Below, one piece after another: positions 1 to 15,300 of a DNA stretch of 60,000 nt. The notes under the pieces were generated by a model. That model searched no databases. It was not told the origin of the DNA and was given only the letters and a program-made list of their open reading frames with translations. Position numbers and translations under genes: made by a program. The DNA lies in assembly GCF_037975245.1 (NCBI RefSeq), contig NC_092574.1:17954713-18014712 (forward strand), given 5' to 3'. The DNA comes from Apostichopus japonicus (Eukaryota; Echinodermata; Holothuroidea; Aspidochirotida; Stichopodidae). The first letter of the stretch is position 1. Each line of letters starts with the position of its first letter.

Positions 1-358
1 ACAGTGGATAATGCAGAAAGTAGTTTATTACAGACTTTACATCAATTAAAAGGGCGTTTGAGGATGAGAGAGCCAATTTATGATCTGCGAAGGAATGTCG
101 GATGCCATCTTAGATATTCTGTAGCTGGTTGTTTTTAATTTTACATAATTTGGCTGAACGGAAGAACCTCTAGTTAAAATATTTCATAATTTAAGTGAAT
201 CAATTGGTATGCTACTTACGAGGGACAGAGTCCTCTAAACCAAAGACAAATCGAGTCTTCACACAGGCGTCCTACTTGAGACTGTGTTCAATAGGACATA
301 TAGGGAAAGGAGAACTTGAAACCCATCAATTTGTCCTCTTTTCATTGTTCTCTTTCAG
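1..358 (+). other. Upstream intron of ICE1, possibly with one more exon
   Basis: Just before the first exon I can support for ICE1. Bases 1-160 are open in frame 1 and the first part reads like a short leucine-rich helix (LLQTLHQLKGRL), so an N-terminal coiled-coil exon could lie here. I cannot see a donor with the phase the next exon needs (two bases left over), so no exon is called. Confidence 0.3.
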
Positions 359-3300
359 AAATAACAAAGTGTTAGAAGAAGAGTTGAAGAAGACTATCAA
401 AGAAACGTTACCATGGAAACTAGTGAGTCCCTCTATATAGTCACTCTTTCATTTATGAGGATGTCATGTAATTTTGTTTTGTATTTTTTAATGCTTGTCG
501 ATAATCAGGTATGTTAGTAGAAGTGGTGCACTTCGTACATGTGATGCTGTACTACAAACATTCAGCGAGATTTTACAAAGCCCCTACGTTGAACAACAAC
601 AATTAGATACTTACGCATGTTTCACACAGTCGGTCAAAAGTGAAACCCCCAATAAATAGTAAATATTTCATTTTTGCAGAGTAAAGACAAGTTTGCAGCA
701 GAAATGGAGGAAATAAGGAAACAACTTGAAAATACTCAGATCAAGTTATCTGCCAGCGAGGTGAGTCCAGTCTGTTACGGTCATTGTAGAATGTAGGTCC
801 TCCAAGCAAATTGTTACAACTAATTTTTGAGATGTATTCAGCAGGTCGTGTGAAATCCAAGAATTTAAAGTCACTGCAATGATTATGTTTACAAATACAT
901 GTATAGCTAAAATGGTCGAGTGGAAACTGTGACCTGGTAGGCTGGTACCTTATCAAGCTAATGAGAAGCCCCACACCATGATTAAGAGAAGCCCACCTCT
1001 GTTTCCAGTGATGCTGTTTTGCCAGAATTCTGGAATAAATTTGTATATCCAGGATTGAAAGCTGTGGGTATGATTGCATCAAATATCAGAAGTATTAGAC
1101 TCGCTACAAGGTTTTCTTGACTTTTGTACTCTTGTGTCGTTTGTAGTCCCTCTGCTTGCAATATGAACAGAAGATTGAAAGCACTGACTCTCAGGAAGCG
1201 GAACATATCTTAACCATCAGAAGTCTCAGGGAGGAGCTACGACATGCAGAACTGAGGTATATGGCTTTTGTATTTTCTTGTGACTTTTCTGTGTATTTTC
1301 GTGGGAAACGAACCCCTCCCTACCTCATCCCACCTTGACGAAGATACCTAGATTGATAGCTCTCAATTTCAAATGTCTATGTCAACGTTAAGGTGCCACC
1401 AAAATGTTAAGATCTTTTTGTAAATTATTACAATTTTTAACAAACTGATAAGTTGTTCAGTTTTTGTTAAGTTGTTCAAAATTTGCCACGAAATGACAAT
1501 TGCTGAAATGTTACAAGTGAGGAATTCAATAGTTTGCTACAAAATGATTATTTGTCATTATTTAGCAATTTGCAGCCAATATGATAAATTGATCACTTAT
1601 AAATATAGTTTACCAGGTCAACATTTTGCAACGAAACGATTAATTACACTCGCATCAGAGGGTCATCATTTTAACATTTTGATAAGTTTGACATTCAACG
1701 AAAGAAATAGCTCATTCACATTCATCATAGATGTAAAGTCAATAGTAAATTGAAAGACTGCCAAATCTCAGTCCTGAGTTTGATTAATTTCCTTGCAAGG
1801 TAAGCTACAGTATAAAGCACATGAAATATTTATGACCTGTTTGGCATGCCATGATAATTCTCAAAGGAACGTCTCATGCCGGTAATCTGACCTAGTTTGG
1901 AATGAGGTGTAACAGAAGTATTAGACACCACCATCAATCCCACAAAATACACACAGCTTGCTACTGTCGGTAATTAGACACTAGTGTACAGTCAATACAT
2001 ACAGCTACGGTCAATACCCACAATACAGTGTACATAGCAGCGATGGACATCTCAGGTCTAGATAAAAGATACGGTAACAAGGTAGCACATTTCATTATTT
2101 TCTGCATTTTGTAGCGACAAGAAAAAAACGTCATTTGCAAGCAACAGAAAGTTAACTTTTTCAGAGCACAGCACGCGGTTTGGGGCGAGTCTTCAATGCC
2201 TTTAAGTCAAGTCAATGTGTAATGTTTTCCTTTCATGATTTTGTTTGGTAATAGCAGTGTTTTTTTTTTATCCTTCCAGATGCAAGGCAGAAACACAGAA
2301 GTTGATGAAAGCTAAACGTAAGTCTTTCAAGGCTCATGTAAAGTCTCATGTAAAGTCACATGTTATTAAATATAACATAATTAAATTTTGCTTGAAGAAA
2401 GTTCAGGGCAAGGTCGTGATTGCTTGCAGCAGTTAAATGACTTTTGATATTCTAGACAGAAATTTTATGAAGAAAAAAAATATGCCAGTGGAGAGTTCCA
2501 GAGTTTATTGTCAACAAAATAGTTCAGGCATATTATTTTCAATGGAAGAAGAAACCAACACATGAACTGATGTATTTAATAGCAATGTCTCCTCTTCTTT
2601 TTGTTTTTTTTATCTTAGAAAAGTTGTGAATTTCTGCTGAGTTTTCTCAACTCTTTGTATTGTTAGTTTAATGGCATTCTTAGTGATACAAATATCTTCA
2701 TTTTTGTACTGTCTAGAGCAAGCAGGGGTACTGAGACAGAAACTTTCTGAAAGAAACTCAAGTAGGAGAAGAAAGGGCCAGTCCACAAGTGTAAGTACAC
2801 CCACAAGCACGTACACATACTTACACCCTCCCCCCCCCCCACACACACACATACACATTAAACACAAACAGAGCAAACACTCCAGAAGAATAATTAACTA
2901 ATGTTTTGTATACATGTACCAACCAGCTACAAGGAAAATGTATAAAAATATTCCACGAGACAATTCCTTTAATCGTTGACACCGTCCGTTACACAGATGA
3001 ATTATGTTTATCTTTTTATTTGATAATATTGCTGAAGGTCACATCTTTGTGTTATCTTGCAGGAGAGGAGTGATGACAACCCAGACATGATTGGAAACAT
3101 TTCAGGTGACTCTGATGGTGAGATGGATGATTCAGATGACGAGGAAGAGGAAGAGGTAGTCAATCACTCCAAAGAAGAAAAGGGAACTTCTCAACGACAT
3201 CAGGGATGTGTTTCTACAAGACTCGGCGTGGCACAAGCAGTGGAATGGGAAACCGATAAAAGCATAGATAAAACCTTAGAAGAGAATATAGAAGAGGATG

Positions 3301-6300
3301 CAAAAGAAGAAACAACATCTCCCTCTGGAAATAGAGACAGCCAAAGTTATCCAAAGGATGCCAAAAACAAATTGGCTTCTTCAAAACTAGAGGATGAACA
3401 GAATATAAGTCAGAGTCAAACTCTCGATGGAATGCAAAGTATAGGAAAAGAGGATGATAAGAATAGTGAAGGTGATAGTTCTGACAGCGATTTAGGAGAC
3501 TTTGATGAGATGCGACCGAGTCTGTTTGACGAGTACGACATCGAAGCGGTCGAACGGGCAGGATTGGAGAAAACTCAGGAAACTAGAGAGATTATTTCAG
3601 CTAATGCTAGCAGTGATCTGTTTGGGGAATTAATCAACAATGAATGCAAGGATGGTATACAAACCAGCTCTGATTCGGAGGAGAGTTTGGAGGCCGACTC
3701 AGTCAGAAGGAGAGATCAGAGGGAACTGGACAGTGATATTAAATCAATTAAGGAAGACATAAAAAGTGTTAAGGACAAGGATAAGCAGAATAACAATTTG
3801 AACAAAGGAGGAGACCATAGTAGTAACAGATATACTGTGGAAAGAAGTAAGAACTGTAGTCAAAGAAATGTTGTGACGAATGAAAGAGATAAGATCGACA
3901 GTAGAAAGGGCAATGAGATTGAATCTGAAGATGCTTTGGGAGAGAAAGTCCCAGAGAAGGAGGTTGGAAAGCATAAGCAGAAGATTGGTGATGGGTATGA
4001 GCTAGGAGAGTCGTACAAAGGGGGCAGGACGAGGATCAGTAGGGTAGCACCAGTGGAAGAAGACAATGAGATGAGTGACTCGAGTGGTGACTGCGGTATA
4101 TCAGAGGGTAAGAATGAGGAAAAGATGCCGTCCAAAGGCAATAAACAATATGAGAGACATCACGATTCTAGTACTACACGGGAGGAGAAAATACAAAGGG
4201 ATTCAGGAGAACAGTGTACAACAATGGACAGTCACATGACTGATAACATTAAGCAGAGAGAGCGATCGGATGGAACGAGTAGAGAAATTAGTGAGGATGA
4301 GGTATGTGAGGAGGAAGATGATAGGAAATATTCTCATCAGAGATACGATGGTGAAAATGAAATGGAGGGTAGCACTGATCAACTTCAGAGGAAGGGTAAC
4401 ATGAAGGTTTTAGCGTTAGCAAACAAAGTCGAGAAACAAAGAGAGTCGATAGTACCAGAGAAAGCTATAAAGAATTCTTATACTGGGAGTGAACAATCTC
4501 CGCACACTAATGAGAATGATGAAAGGCAAAGATTGAATAAAGACAAAGAAATAGTAGATAGCGATGATGAAATGAGATGCAGCAACAATGGTAAAAAAGA
4601 ACCTCTGCAAGAGCAGAGGTTGGTCAAAGAAGATAGCAAGAAGCAGGAAGAGAGACAGAGTAGTGACTCTTCAGAGGAAGAAGCTGGAATCCATATCGAG
4701 ATCGGCAATAGCGTAGCAGGGAAGAGCAGGACGGCTAGAAGTAGTAGTTCTAAGGAGAGTGGGTTGCAGTGTGCGGAGGGTGAAAAATTCAGGGAATCCG
4801 CAGATGGCATGAGTAACGACGCGAGTGCATCATCGTCAGAATGGACAGAAAGGTCAGAGTTTTGTGAGCAGAGTACGGTCAAGAAATCTAACCCACCCAA
4901 TGCTGGCAGGAGCTGCCAAACCGTAACCTTAGAGAAATTAAAGATTGTATGTCCCAAAGAGAGCGAAGAGACTTCCGAAAAGGTGGAGGTGGAGAGTGCC
5001 GGTTTTGAAAGCTTGGAATTAGACCACATAATGATAACAGAGAGAATGGGGAAGTTGACGACACCTACTAAGCAAAAAATAGTAGTTAAGAATGTAAATG
5101 TAGTCCCCAGTAGAGAGAGGGCATCGTTTAATATGCCAGAGAACCCTGCTGAGGTCGCACAGAGGAGGATGTCAGGGGCATCATTGGAGCCGATGATAGC
5201 ATCCATCTTGGATTCTCTGCCGGTTATTTTGAGAGTCTTATCTCCGATACCACTGAGTCCTGCAAGAGGAGGAATGGATGAGGGGGAAGAAGAGGAGGAG
5301 GAGGAGGAGGATGACAATGAGCTGAATCTGCATCAGCGAAGACTCTCTCCTCTGTCACCTCCTGATGCCTCTTGTTTCTTGCCACCTTTCTCTGCTTCAG
5401 AGAGGGCGCTCTCTCCTCTACCCAGGACTCCTGTTCCTCCAGAGGATTACCCCGAGCACGGAGGAGATACGGAGCCAAGCGAAGTGATCATGACCAATTT
5501 CCATGCCGTCGTTCCAGAAGGAGTAATTAATGTCAGACCTCAAGCCGTACCATCCTTCCGTGGTGGGGTAGAAACTGTCCGAGACACTGGAGGAAAGAGG
5601 AAGCACCAAGGCCGCCTCGACGAGATGGCCAGGGATGACTCGAGAGAAGTTATAGACATCAGATGTGGCAAGAAAAGCAGAAAGAAGAAGAAAAGAGGGT
5701 TTTCTGATTCTGGCGATAGTGACAGTAGCTTGAATGAGTCTGGAGGTTTTTTTTGTGATAGAGATACTTCTAAGAATGTAGGCAGCCTCAGTGTTGGAGA
5801 ATACCTCAAGAAAACGTCCACTTCATATGAACAAACGGGTAGAGGAGATATTGTAGCAAACAAAGAACAAACAGTAGACAGTCTTTCAAGTTTAAGCAGA
5901 GCAAGTCATTCAAGTGAAGGACCTGGCAATAAAGCAGATCGTCGGATTCAGTCGATAGATGGACTCGATGATTCTAGATGTAACAAGACGATGGGAGAGC
6001 CGTCGCTAGATGACGGTTTGCAATCACCGTCAACATCAGAGGTTAACACTGATCTGAACGATATGAAGTTGAGAGAGGACTTGTTTGATGATGTTACACC
6101 GTTGAAGAAGACATCGAAGGAGACGAAACAAGCTGATCAGAACAGTAGGAAGATAGCAGAACAGTTCTCCGATGATGTCACACCGCCACAGGACATATCT
6201 GTGGAGGTGGAAGAACCTTCTCAGAATAATGGGGAGAAAGGTGAGCGAGTAAACATGGACGGTGTGGAATCAGGAAAAGAGATGAATCAAGTTGCTGGCA

Positions 6301-9300
6301 ATGATCACGAGACAGAGAAAGATCTTCCTGATGATCTTAAATCACTCTGTGAAAAACCAAAGGAAGTTGAACAAGATACTCGGAAAGATGCAATGTCTCC
6401 TGGGAAGCCCGACAGTAAAGGAGCAAGAGATATTAAGGAAACATACACCACAAATGTGAGTAGAGATTCTGTCATTTCTTGTTATATGTTTGCTCATCAT
6501 ATACTCATCGTATTACAGATTGATAATTTAACGAAGTCCTCGTCATCACAGTGGTGATGTTACCAGTTTCATAACTTATGCTTCATGCTAGTTTTCATTT
6601 TGTGTTGCAGACTGTTACATTGTTTTTATACATAGACTATTCTAGTGAGTTGATGGAAGTCACAATTATGTTTATACTTAATAAGATGGCTAGGAAACAA
6701 AAAAGTGATGTAAAGGAGGAAAGATATATGGAACAGGAAGTGGATTAGACTGTAAGTGGTATTTGTTGTATAAATATGTCGATAGAACCATATTAAATAA
6801 ACAGGGAGCAACAGGACTTTAAAGATAATGAAATGCCTGTAGAAGCCAGCCTTTCACCGTCCCTTTAAGATCAAGGTTTGTTAGATGTAAGGTGTAAGTA
6901 TGACTTATCACAATCCTTCAGTACATGTGTAGTCTGTACTGACATGTTAAAGGGTAATGGCTGTCTTCAGGCAAGGTGAAAAGGGGATCAAAGAGTCAAT
7001 TAGGGGACGCGCAGCGGCGCACCAGAAATTCCAAATTAGGGGTGGGAGGGTGGTAGACAGTTGATGGAAAATATGATAATTTGATACTTGTCAAATGCGT
7101 GTTGTAACAATGCTTTCTACATGTTAGGCTACAAGCCCTAGTCTATAGTCTGCCTATAAAGCCATGTGGAAGTAGTTTGCACAAGTTTTCTTAGTTGCCT
7201 CTGCATCATATGATATGACTAACAATGCATATTTTACCTTTCACGGAGCAAGATGAAACCAAATTTTAAATCTTTTTTGATATTCTGACTGAAACTTTCC
7301 AGATTATTAATGATAGGGTAAAAAGTAATTTCTTTTTCTCTTGGAAAATTCTCATAACTAAAATATCTTTCAGGATGAACTTCACCAAAACGATCAGAAA
7401 ATTGTTCTCAGTGAAGTTCTGAAGTGCATCAGAAATCCGAACAGCAAAATTTTATTTGAAGTGGTCAAGATGATTGTGTTGGTGAGTTTTTGTTTCATTA
7501 ACAATATTTTCCTAGCTTTTGACCAAAAGAGAAGGGTCAGAGCTCTATCTGGCAGGTGGAGTGCAATGGGATGTTGTACCTTGGGTGACCTAGCTTGGCT
7601 CTTATAGAGATAGCAATGTTCCCTCGAATATCATGGTGTACTTTGTGTGTCACCGATCTTGTGAGTACTAAAGCAAACGTACCCACCCACCCCTGCTTCT
7701 CTTGCACCCCTGCTTTTCCACCACTTCTATAGCATTCCCTCTACAGCCCATTCTTCTGGGAAATCTCAGTTTATAAACGTCTGGTCCTGTAATAATTTTT
7801 TCTGCTATAAATTCTTCATTAAAAATGGCTTGTGTTTCTTTATCTGAAAAATGAATGAATGTGTTTTCCAGTCATGGAAAAAATTCTTGAAATTTTCCAA
7901 AAATATATCCCACATTTTTTTTCGTGTTCTTGCAGTTCTTAGACCAGAATCCTATCGATCTGCTGTTAGTGCAACTGTCCAAGTCGTTTGTCCAGAATAG
8001 ATCTTCTCGACCGGTATTGACCTCTCAAGAAGAAGAGATTTTGGCCGAGGTGAAAAAGCGCAAGGTAATGACAGTGATGTAATGTATTTAGAATGAAATC
8101 ATTGGGATCTGTGTTAAGTAAATAGTCTATTGTTGCTGTTATGCTAAAGTGCACACTATTACATTGCACTTATAGTATGTGTTTGTTTTATACAGTGTCT
8201 AATTATACTGTGTGATGTATGCTATATTCATTCAATATTATACTAAGGTAGCATGGTGGGTTTAATTATGATGCAATTAAAACTGTGAACTGGCAAAGTG
8301 TGCTCATTCTTGAAATACAGTTCTCAAATTTTTACAAATATCTAGCCTTTGCTGTAATATGTTACCAACATGCACATCTTCATAGTTTGAATTTTGACAA
8401 ACGTTTAACAAAATTCTGGTCCATTTCTCGACAAAAAAGGGCAATTTCAGCATGAAAAAAGGGTGCCATAACGGGTCATGTTATGACACAGTCCACTGAA
8501 ATATAGAAGAATGCATCTGGAACTGACTTGGATGGTCTTAAATGAGTTAAAATACTTGTTTGTATGCAAATAGAACAAATACAACTTAAGTAGAAAGTTT
8601 TCTTACAAGAATAATTCAGGGATATTTCTTTCTTTCATTCTTTACATTGGGCACAAACAGATAAAATATTCTATTTTAGTTTAACTCAGCTAAAATAAAA
8701 GAAGTTACTTTGATAATCTTGAAGTGGACATAGCTTTGCAAATATACATCATCGTTTGGCTTCACTTTTGTGCAAACCTGAAACAGGAGACTTGCTAGCA
8801 CATCTTCAAGTTTGGCTTACCTTCCGTTGCTATGGTAAAATCATGAAATTTCCGAATCTGCCTGATAATAGGTCCTGCATAGTAACCGGTCCCTCGACTA
8901 CACTAATTTGACAGTGAATGTATACAATTTGAATTTCATCGTAATATTTGTTTTCTCTTCAGGGTAATGGTCTGACTAATGGATTGCTAGAGACTCTGGT
9001 CACGTTTGTACTCGTTCCCAAATTACAGAAAGTGGATGAGAAGACAGGACACACAAAGCGGTTAACGTACATTCGGATGTATGCGGCTGTCTGTCGGCTT
9101 AAAGGTAAGACCTCTGGTATTCAAATAACAAATCATTAAATTTCTCGTATGTAAAGTTGTTAAAATCTTCAGACCAATATTACATAATGTAGATTTCTAA
9201 AAGATGCCATTTTAAATATTCTGTGTATTTTTATTTTACTTTTTTTAAAAAAAATTACATTTGATTTCTTTTTGCATTTATTTGTGTCTAGCTGAAATTG

Positions 9301-12300
9301 AACTTGAGCAAAATGTGCATTAAATGGACATCTAATGTTCTCTCAAAGGTGGAGAAAGAAACTAGCAGAAGATAATTTTTGAAGTTTATGTAACAGAAAT
9401 GAGGTCTGTAAGAGACAGTGGATGAACCCATCCATATCATCAGTTATCATAATTTTTGCAGATAATTAATTGCTGTGTATCATTAAATTCTGTTTTGTAG
9501 GTCTGGCTGAGGTGCTGCGAGTTCTTTGCTTTGATTTGGTGCTCAGAAGAATTCAATTTTGGGAAGAACTACTCCTGTGTGTAGCATCTGTCTGGCCCGC
9601 TGTCTTAACTAGGAAACCGGTGAGTTGTGAAAAATATATAATAATACATATTTGTATTTTATTGTAAATGCTGCTGCCGTCTCTGTAATATCCAGAATGG
9701 AAGAATAATACAAAACGAGGAGAATTTATGAAATGATGTCTTTAGCCCTGTAGAGTAGATGTATTTAAATATTAATTAATGAAAGGTGTTAATTAGCTGT
9801 AGCCATATGGGTATAGTTACTTGGTGACATGTTTGGTGTGAAATAAAGGGGTGTCGGCTGGCATCGCATCAAAATGGAGCCACAGCAGAAGATTAAAAGG
9901 GCTGCTAAGCATGAACTACTTTTATGATTAGCTTTGTTTGTGCATTAAAGTTATATGACAATATATTTTACAAATCCAGTTACTAACTAATTAATGCTGC
10001 ATACATCTTGTAAGTCACTAGAAATGTCTTCTTCCAACAGGGGAATATCTCTCAACCAATTATTGATGCTCTGGAACTGGTCGTCTGGAAAAGTTTGACT
10101 TCAAAGAAGTCCAATGCAGGCAATTCTGATGCAGTGAGTATGAAGTTTTCCGATTTATAACAATCTTGAAATGGGATTGAGTTGGAAAATCTAGAATATG
10201 TGGAATTTCAACCAACCGACACCCCCACCGGCCTCTAAATAGGAATGCTGTAATTAACGAGACTATGGACACTCATGTTATATCCAGAGGTTTAAAACCA
10301 GTTTAATACAGAAGTTTGTCATTCCGCTGAAGACATTGCCACTTGTATGGAACAATGCTAGCCCACTGTGGTGATACATTAGCCATACCCTAGGGATCAA
10401 TCATGAATATATATATACAGTAATATGATCTAAACCAAGTTTCTCACACTTTGGGTTGGCCAAAACCATTTTGTTTGTTTCCGTGAGGGGCAAAGTGGTT
10501 CACAGGAGGCCCACTGGAAAAAAGTTGGGGTCTGTTTTTCCGTAACAGCCCAACCAGTATTTTACTGATTTGTTTAAATGAAATTCGACAGAAACCAGAT
10601 CTGGTAGGGTGTGTGAGCCTGAGGATTTATGTGCGTCTGGAATTCTCTAGTAATATTCAGTAAAATTTTCTAAGTTTCGGTTGTCACAAGAAGCTTTAAT
10701 ATGAATGAATGACGACTGTAAAGAAATACATTGATGAAGTCTCAAAGTTCTCAAAAAGAATTAACTAACATCAAATGATTCAACAGTTGGTGTATATGCC
10801 AAATTGTTTACTAATGACCGTCTGTTTAAACATATATAGGATGTAATAATTATTAATAACTGTTTACTCAAATGTGGGACATGGTGCTATGAAACATTGA
10901 ATATAAATATGTCACTGAACTAGATAGAGACTTGAGCAAGTTCAATTTTTTGGGGGGAAATTTTCATCACATAGCACTTTTTCTCTGTTCATTATATTCA
11001 CTTGATTGATAGCACAGGCAGAATGATAATGAAATACTGAATTATTAAGTAAGTAAATAATAGAATCATAGAGGGCAAAAACAGTTATTAATCAACTGCT
11101 TATCTTCTGCAAAATACCTGTGTAGGTAAATGTATAAGTTAGAGGGTGCCACATCTTCTATTCATGCAGGATCTTCTTCGAAGGCAAGCCATTTGTCTTT
11201 GAGAAGACCCTGCTAGGATTGAAACATCAGACCCTCCCATAACTTAAGCATCGAAATTATGGAATGATTTCTTCATGAATATGCCAGTAACCGTGTAGAA
11301 GGGAGTTGAGAAATTGATCTATAACTTTGCCATTATGTGGGCTGAGATCTTGTACACAGTGTGACTGGAAGCCTCATTTATATTTTCAACAATTATTTCA
11401 TTCTATAGCTATGGCAGTGTCTGAAGTTTACATGTAACTGGAATGATCCAATTGTCTGCACCGAGGAGCTGATGGCGAAACACTTTCTAACGATACTGAA
11501 TGACGAAGAAAGAGTAAAGTTAATGAATGGTTAGTTTGCTTGTTTTGTTTGCCGATTTACTTTCCATGACAGGATGGAAAATCTGCAAATAACTAACAGG
11601 TATTACTTATGCAGTCTGCATGACCTGTAGCTAAGGAAAGTGGCATAATACCATCTCATTCTTCTCCCCTCCCCTCATCCCTCCCTTGACCCCCCACCCC
11701 CAAAAGTATATATATATTTATTATCCAATAGCTCTATTTGTATCCAGTTGTTGTCCAGTAGTTCTCTTTATTTCAGGTTATTGTTATCCATTACTTCTTT
11801 GTTTCATGTTATTGTATCCAAAGCTTCTTTGTCATGAGTTACCATTATCCAATAGCTCTCTGTGTTTCATATTGAGATCCAGTAGTTCTCTTTATTTCAG
11901 GTTATTGTTATCCAATAGCTTCTCTGTTACAAGTTACCATTATCTAATAGCTTTCTATGTTTCACATTGCCATCCAGTAGTTCTCTTAGTTTCAGGTTAT
12001 TGTTATCCATTAGTTCTTTATTTCATGTTATTGTTATCCAATAGCTTCTTGTTACGAGTTACCATTATCCAATAGCTCACCGTGTTTCACATTGTTATCC
12101 TTAGTTCTCTTTGTTTTCAGTTGTTCACTTTGTCTCAGGGTATTGTTCTCTAATAGCTCCCATTGTTAAGAACCAAAAGATCTGTTTCGTTTCCCATTGT
12201 TGTTTGTTGTATTCCTTTTGTTTTTCTTTGTTTCACAGATAGCAAGACCTCTCCCGTCTCTCAGAGTTCGTTCGAGACAGTGATGGCTCTCGAGCTGTTA

Positions 12301-15300
12301 GCATGGTCCAGAGGCTGGAAGTGGACGTGGTCTTTCCTAATTGTTGAAAATATCTGGCCTACCCTGGTAGGTCTCTGTAAGGCTGCATCGATGGGTGGTG
12401 GATGGAAAGCTGGACGAGTGTGTTTTTGCCTTAAGGTTCTTGGTAAGATTGAAATATGTGTAATGGACCTTCTTTCACTATAAATGAAAACCAATAAAAT
12501 TAGAATAATATTCACACTTTTTTAAATTCCTTGCCGAAGTCAAAACGAATCTATGTGATGTTGATAGGTGTGTGCGTATGCGTGTGTGTATAATTACAAT
12601 AACTACAAACCTTAAAGCATGAATGAGGTAGTACATACTCAATGCGTTGGTCCTCAATACTGAGCTCCACAACCTTATTGTTTTTGCAGTCATAGGTCAT
12701 TTGATAGATTATAGAGATCAAAGTCTGAAAACCTCAGAAAAACTCAAAAATTAAAACTTGTATGCACTACCATACTTAATTTATGGATCCATCTTATTAA
12801 GTAAATCAACCTCATGTGCAATGTTACATTGAATGTTCTCATATAGACAGGGGCAATTAATCTCCAAGACCTGTTGGATTTCTAATTTTGTTTTTCTTAA
12901 TTGACTGGCATCATTAATAAATTACTGTCTATAAGCTACCTTTGTGAGAATAAAAACAAACCCAGAAAGGATCTCAAGCTAGGAATCTTTGTTGCATCAA
13001 AAGTAACCGTATTTTGGGGAAGAATACTGGGTGCATTTGGTAAATCTGGTGAAATTAATCGACCGAATACAAAAGTGGTTCAAAGAATGTTTTAATTATC
13101 CCTCAGGAACTCTTGGTCAAGTGGAGAGGGAATTTCACATGGAGATCTTCCACTTGATTGAAAAACTGTCAGATTTCATTAAATATACTGGTGCAGACAG
13201 CTCAACTCAAGGTATTTATTATAAACCTTTTCAGAGATCATGAATTTTTTTTCTTTTCAATGTGTGTGCTCTTACTATGTGTTATCATTAAACTAAAATT
13301 AAATTTTCCCCACCCGGTATTTTCTATCACATGTCACAGTGCTGACGTCATGTAACTAAGGCATGGGAGAATTTTTCTGATAATATCACCACCATAAACT
13401 AAGTTTTCAACCACCTGATACATATTCCAATTCTGCTGATGGCAAAATTCAAATGGAGCCCAATGTTTGTAGGGAGATATTTTATGTCGAACATTATGGG
13501 TATAGTTTCACTCAGTCACTCTCACCATACCAGCATATTTGGAGGGGGGGGGAGGTGGGTTAACAATTATTAAAGGCTGGAATTGAGGTGTGCGTCAGGA
13601 TGGGGGAGAAACAATGTCTTCCCCTTCATTACCATATCATACCAAAGCACTCGTATGTGACAGTATGAAAAGTTCCTAACCTGTATCTGTTAGCAACAGG
13701 ATATTCATTTTGCTCATACTTTCAATATGAGTGCTATGAAGTGGGACATGAAAGTACAGAAGAGAAACATTGGTCCCAACTGGGTGCTTTTCCACTTGTT
13801 GAAGGAGCTCATGCCGTTAGATAAGCACATTTAAAGAAATATTCTAATAATTCAACCCCCACCTTTGGAAAAAGTTAAGAACAAGAAACCCTTCCGAGCT
13901 CCTTTCTCTTCTGATCATGGTTATTTATTACCTTAATATCACAGTTTGGCATAAATTTAAAGTTATACCCAACAGAAAATGAAACAAAACAGACAAAAAT
14001 CCTTCACCTATATCCTTCATAAAAAAATGTGTAGGTGTGGATAGTTAGATGATCCATGGTTATTCATGGTTGATATGATTATTCATGGTGATATGATTAT
14101 TCATGATCTCCACCAGTCCCAGCTGTTGTAGTAAGCCATGCCGCCGGTGCAATACTGTCCCTATCAGAGTCCTGGCCTGCCTTTGCTGCTCAAACATTGA
14201 GAAAGTTGCCGGAGGGCGCAAGTCTACAACTCATCAAAGGAGACAGAGGACGTTTGGACGTCTTGATGGAAACTTGCAAAGGTATTTCTCTTTAAATATT
14301 CCCCTCATTGTCCTCCATTAAGAACAATAATCTGCAGCCAGTCTTTGGTGTTGGCCATTAATTGACTTCCTGACATACTTGGTTAGGGTGGTAGGGGTGT
14401 GGGGGGGGGGAGGGGGTGAGGGTTTGGGAAGGTGGAGGGGAAAGGTGTATATTTTAAGTTTTTACTGAGCTGTGTTCATGCAAGATAGTGTTGTCTTGTC
14501 GACACAGCGTTTCGTCCCCTGACAAAGTTGGCTCCGTAGCTCAAGAAAATTGACATATTTGCAGACATTTGAAAGAGGAAAGATAAGAGGTACAATAAGG
14601 AGAGAGTTCCAGCTACCCAGAGATACTTTGACAGGAATAGTTTTGTAGCATTTTGGAATTATTTCACTGCATGTTTCAAAATGGAATGATGAGTATACAC
14701 ATAGTGAGTCAATCGTAGAACCAAAGCCAGTAGATAGGAAGTTTGATCATTTCCTTTTAGCAGTGGAACAAGGTAATACTGTTACAGCAGCAGAGTGTTT
14801 AGTCTTCAATATCCAACAAAGCTAGAGAGCCTATCATTAGTGTTTATTGTACTAACACCCTCTTCTATAATTAAAAATTTTTTTTTAGCCATGAATGTAA
14901 CTAGTGAAGATATTAATGCATCTGTTGGGCTCTAAATATTTTTTCCCCTATGCCAACTCCCCCCAACCGTTAACCCAAACACATTTTCACACATAACCAC
15001 TTGCAAAGCATAACTAAGAATGTTTATATCTTTTCTTCTTTGAAGTGAAACTATAAAATTGTGAGCTAAAAACAAGATCATTGGTCTGATTTAACTCATT
15101 TTCTGCTGTCAGATACATAAATTTGGCCATACTGTTCATTTTATATAAGCATTCATCTCCAACAAGATTTTTTTTCTTTAAAAGGGATGTTAATTTTTCT
15201 TTTTAATTCACCAGGAGTAATGAACCAGACTTATGATCAACAGAAGTACAGAGACACCGGCCAAGCAAATGTAACGAAGAGATCTTGGAATGATGGTGGA

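Noticed and set aside
4478-5317. 279-codon - strand open frame rich in Ser and Leu
   Set aside because: Shadow of the acidic, biased ICE1 exon on the other strand; no family match.
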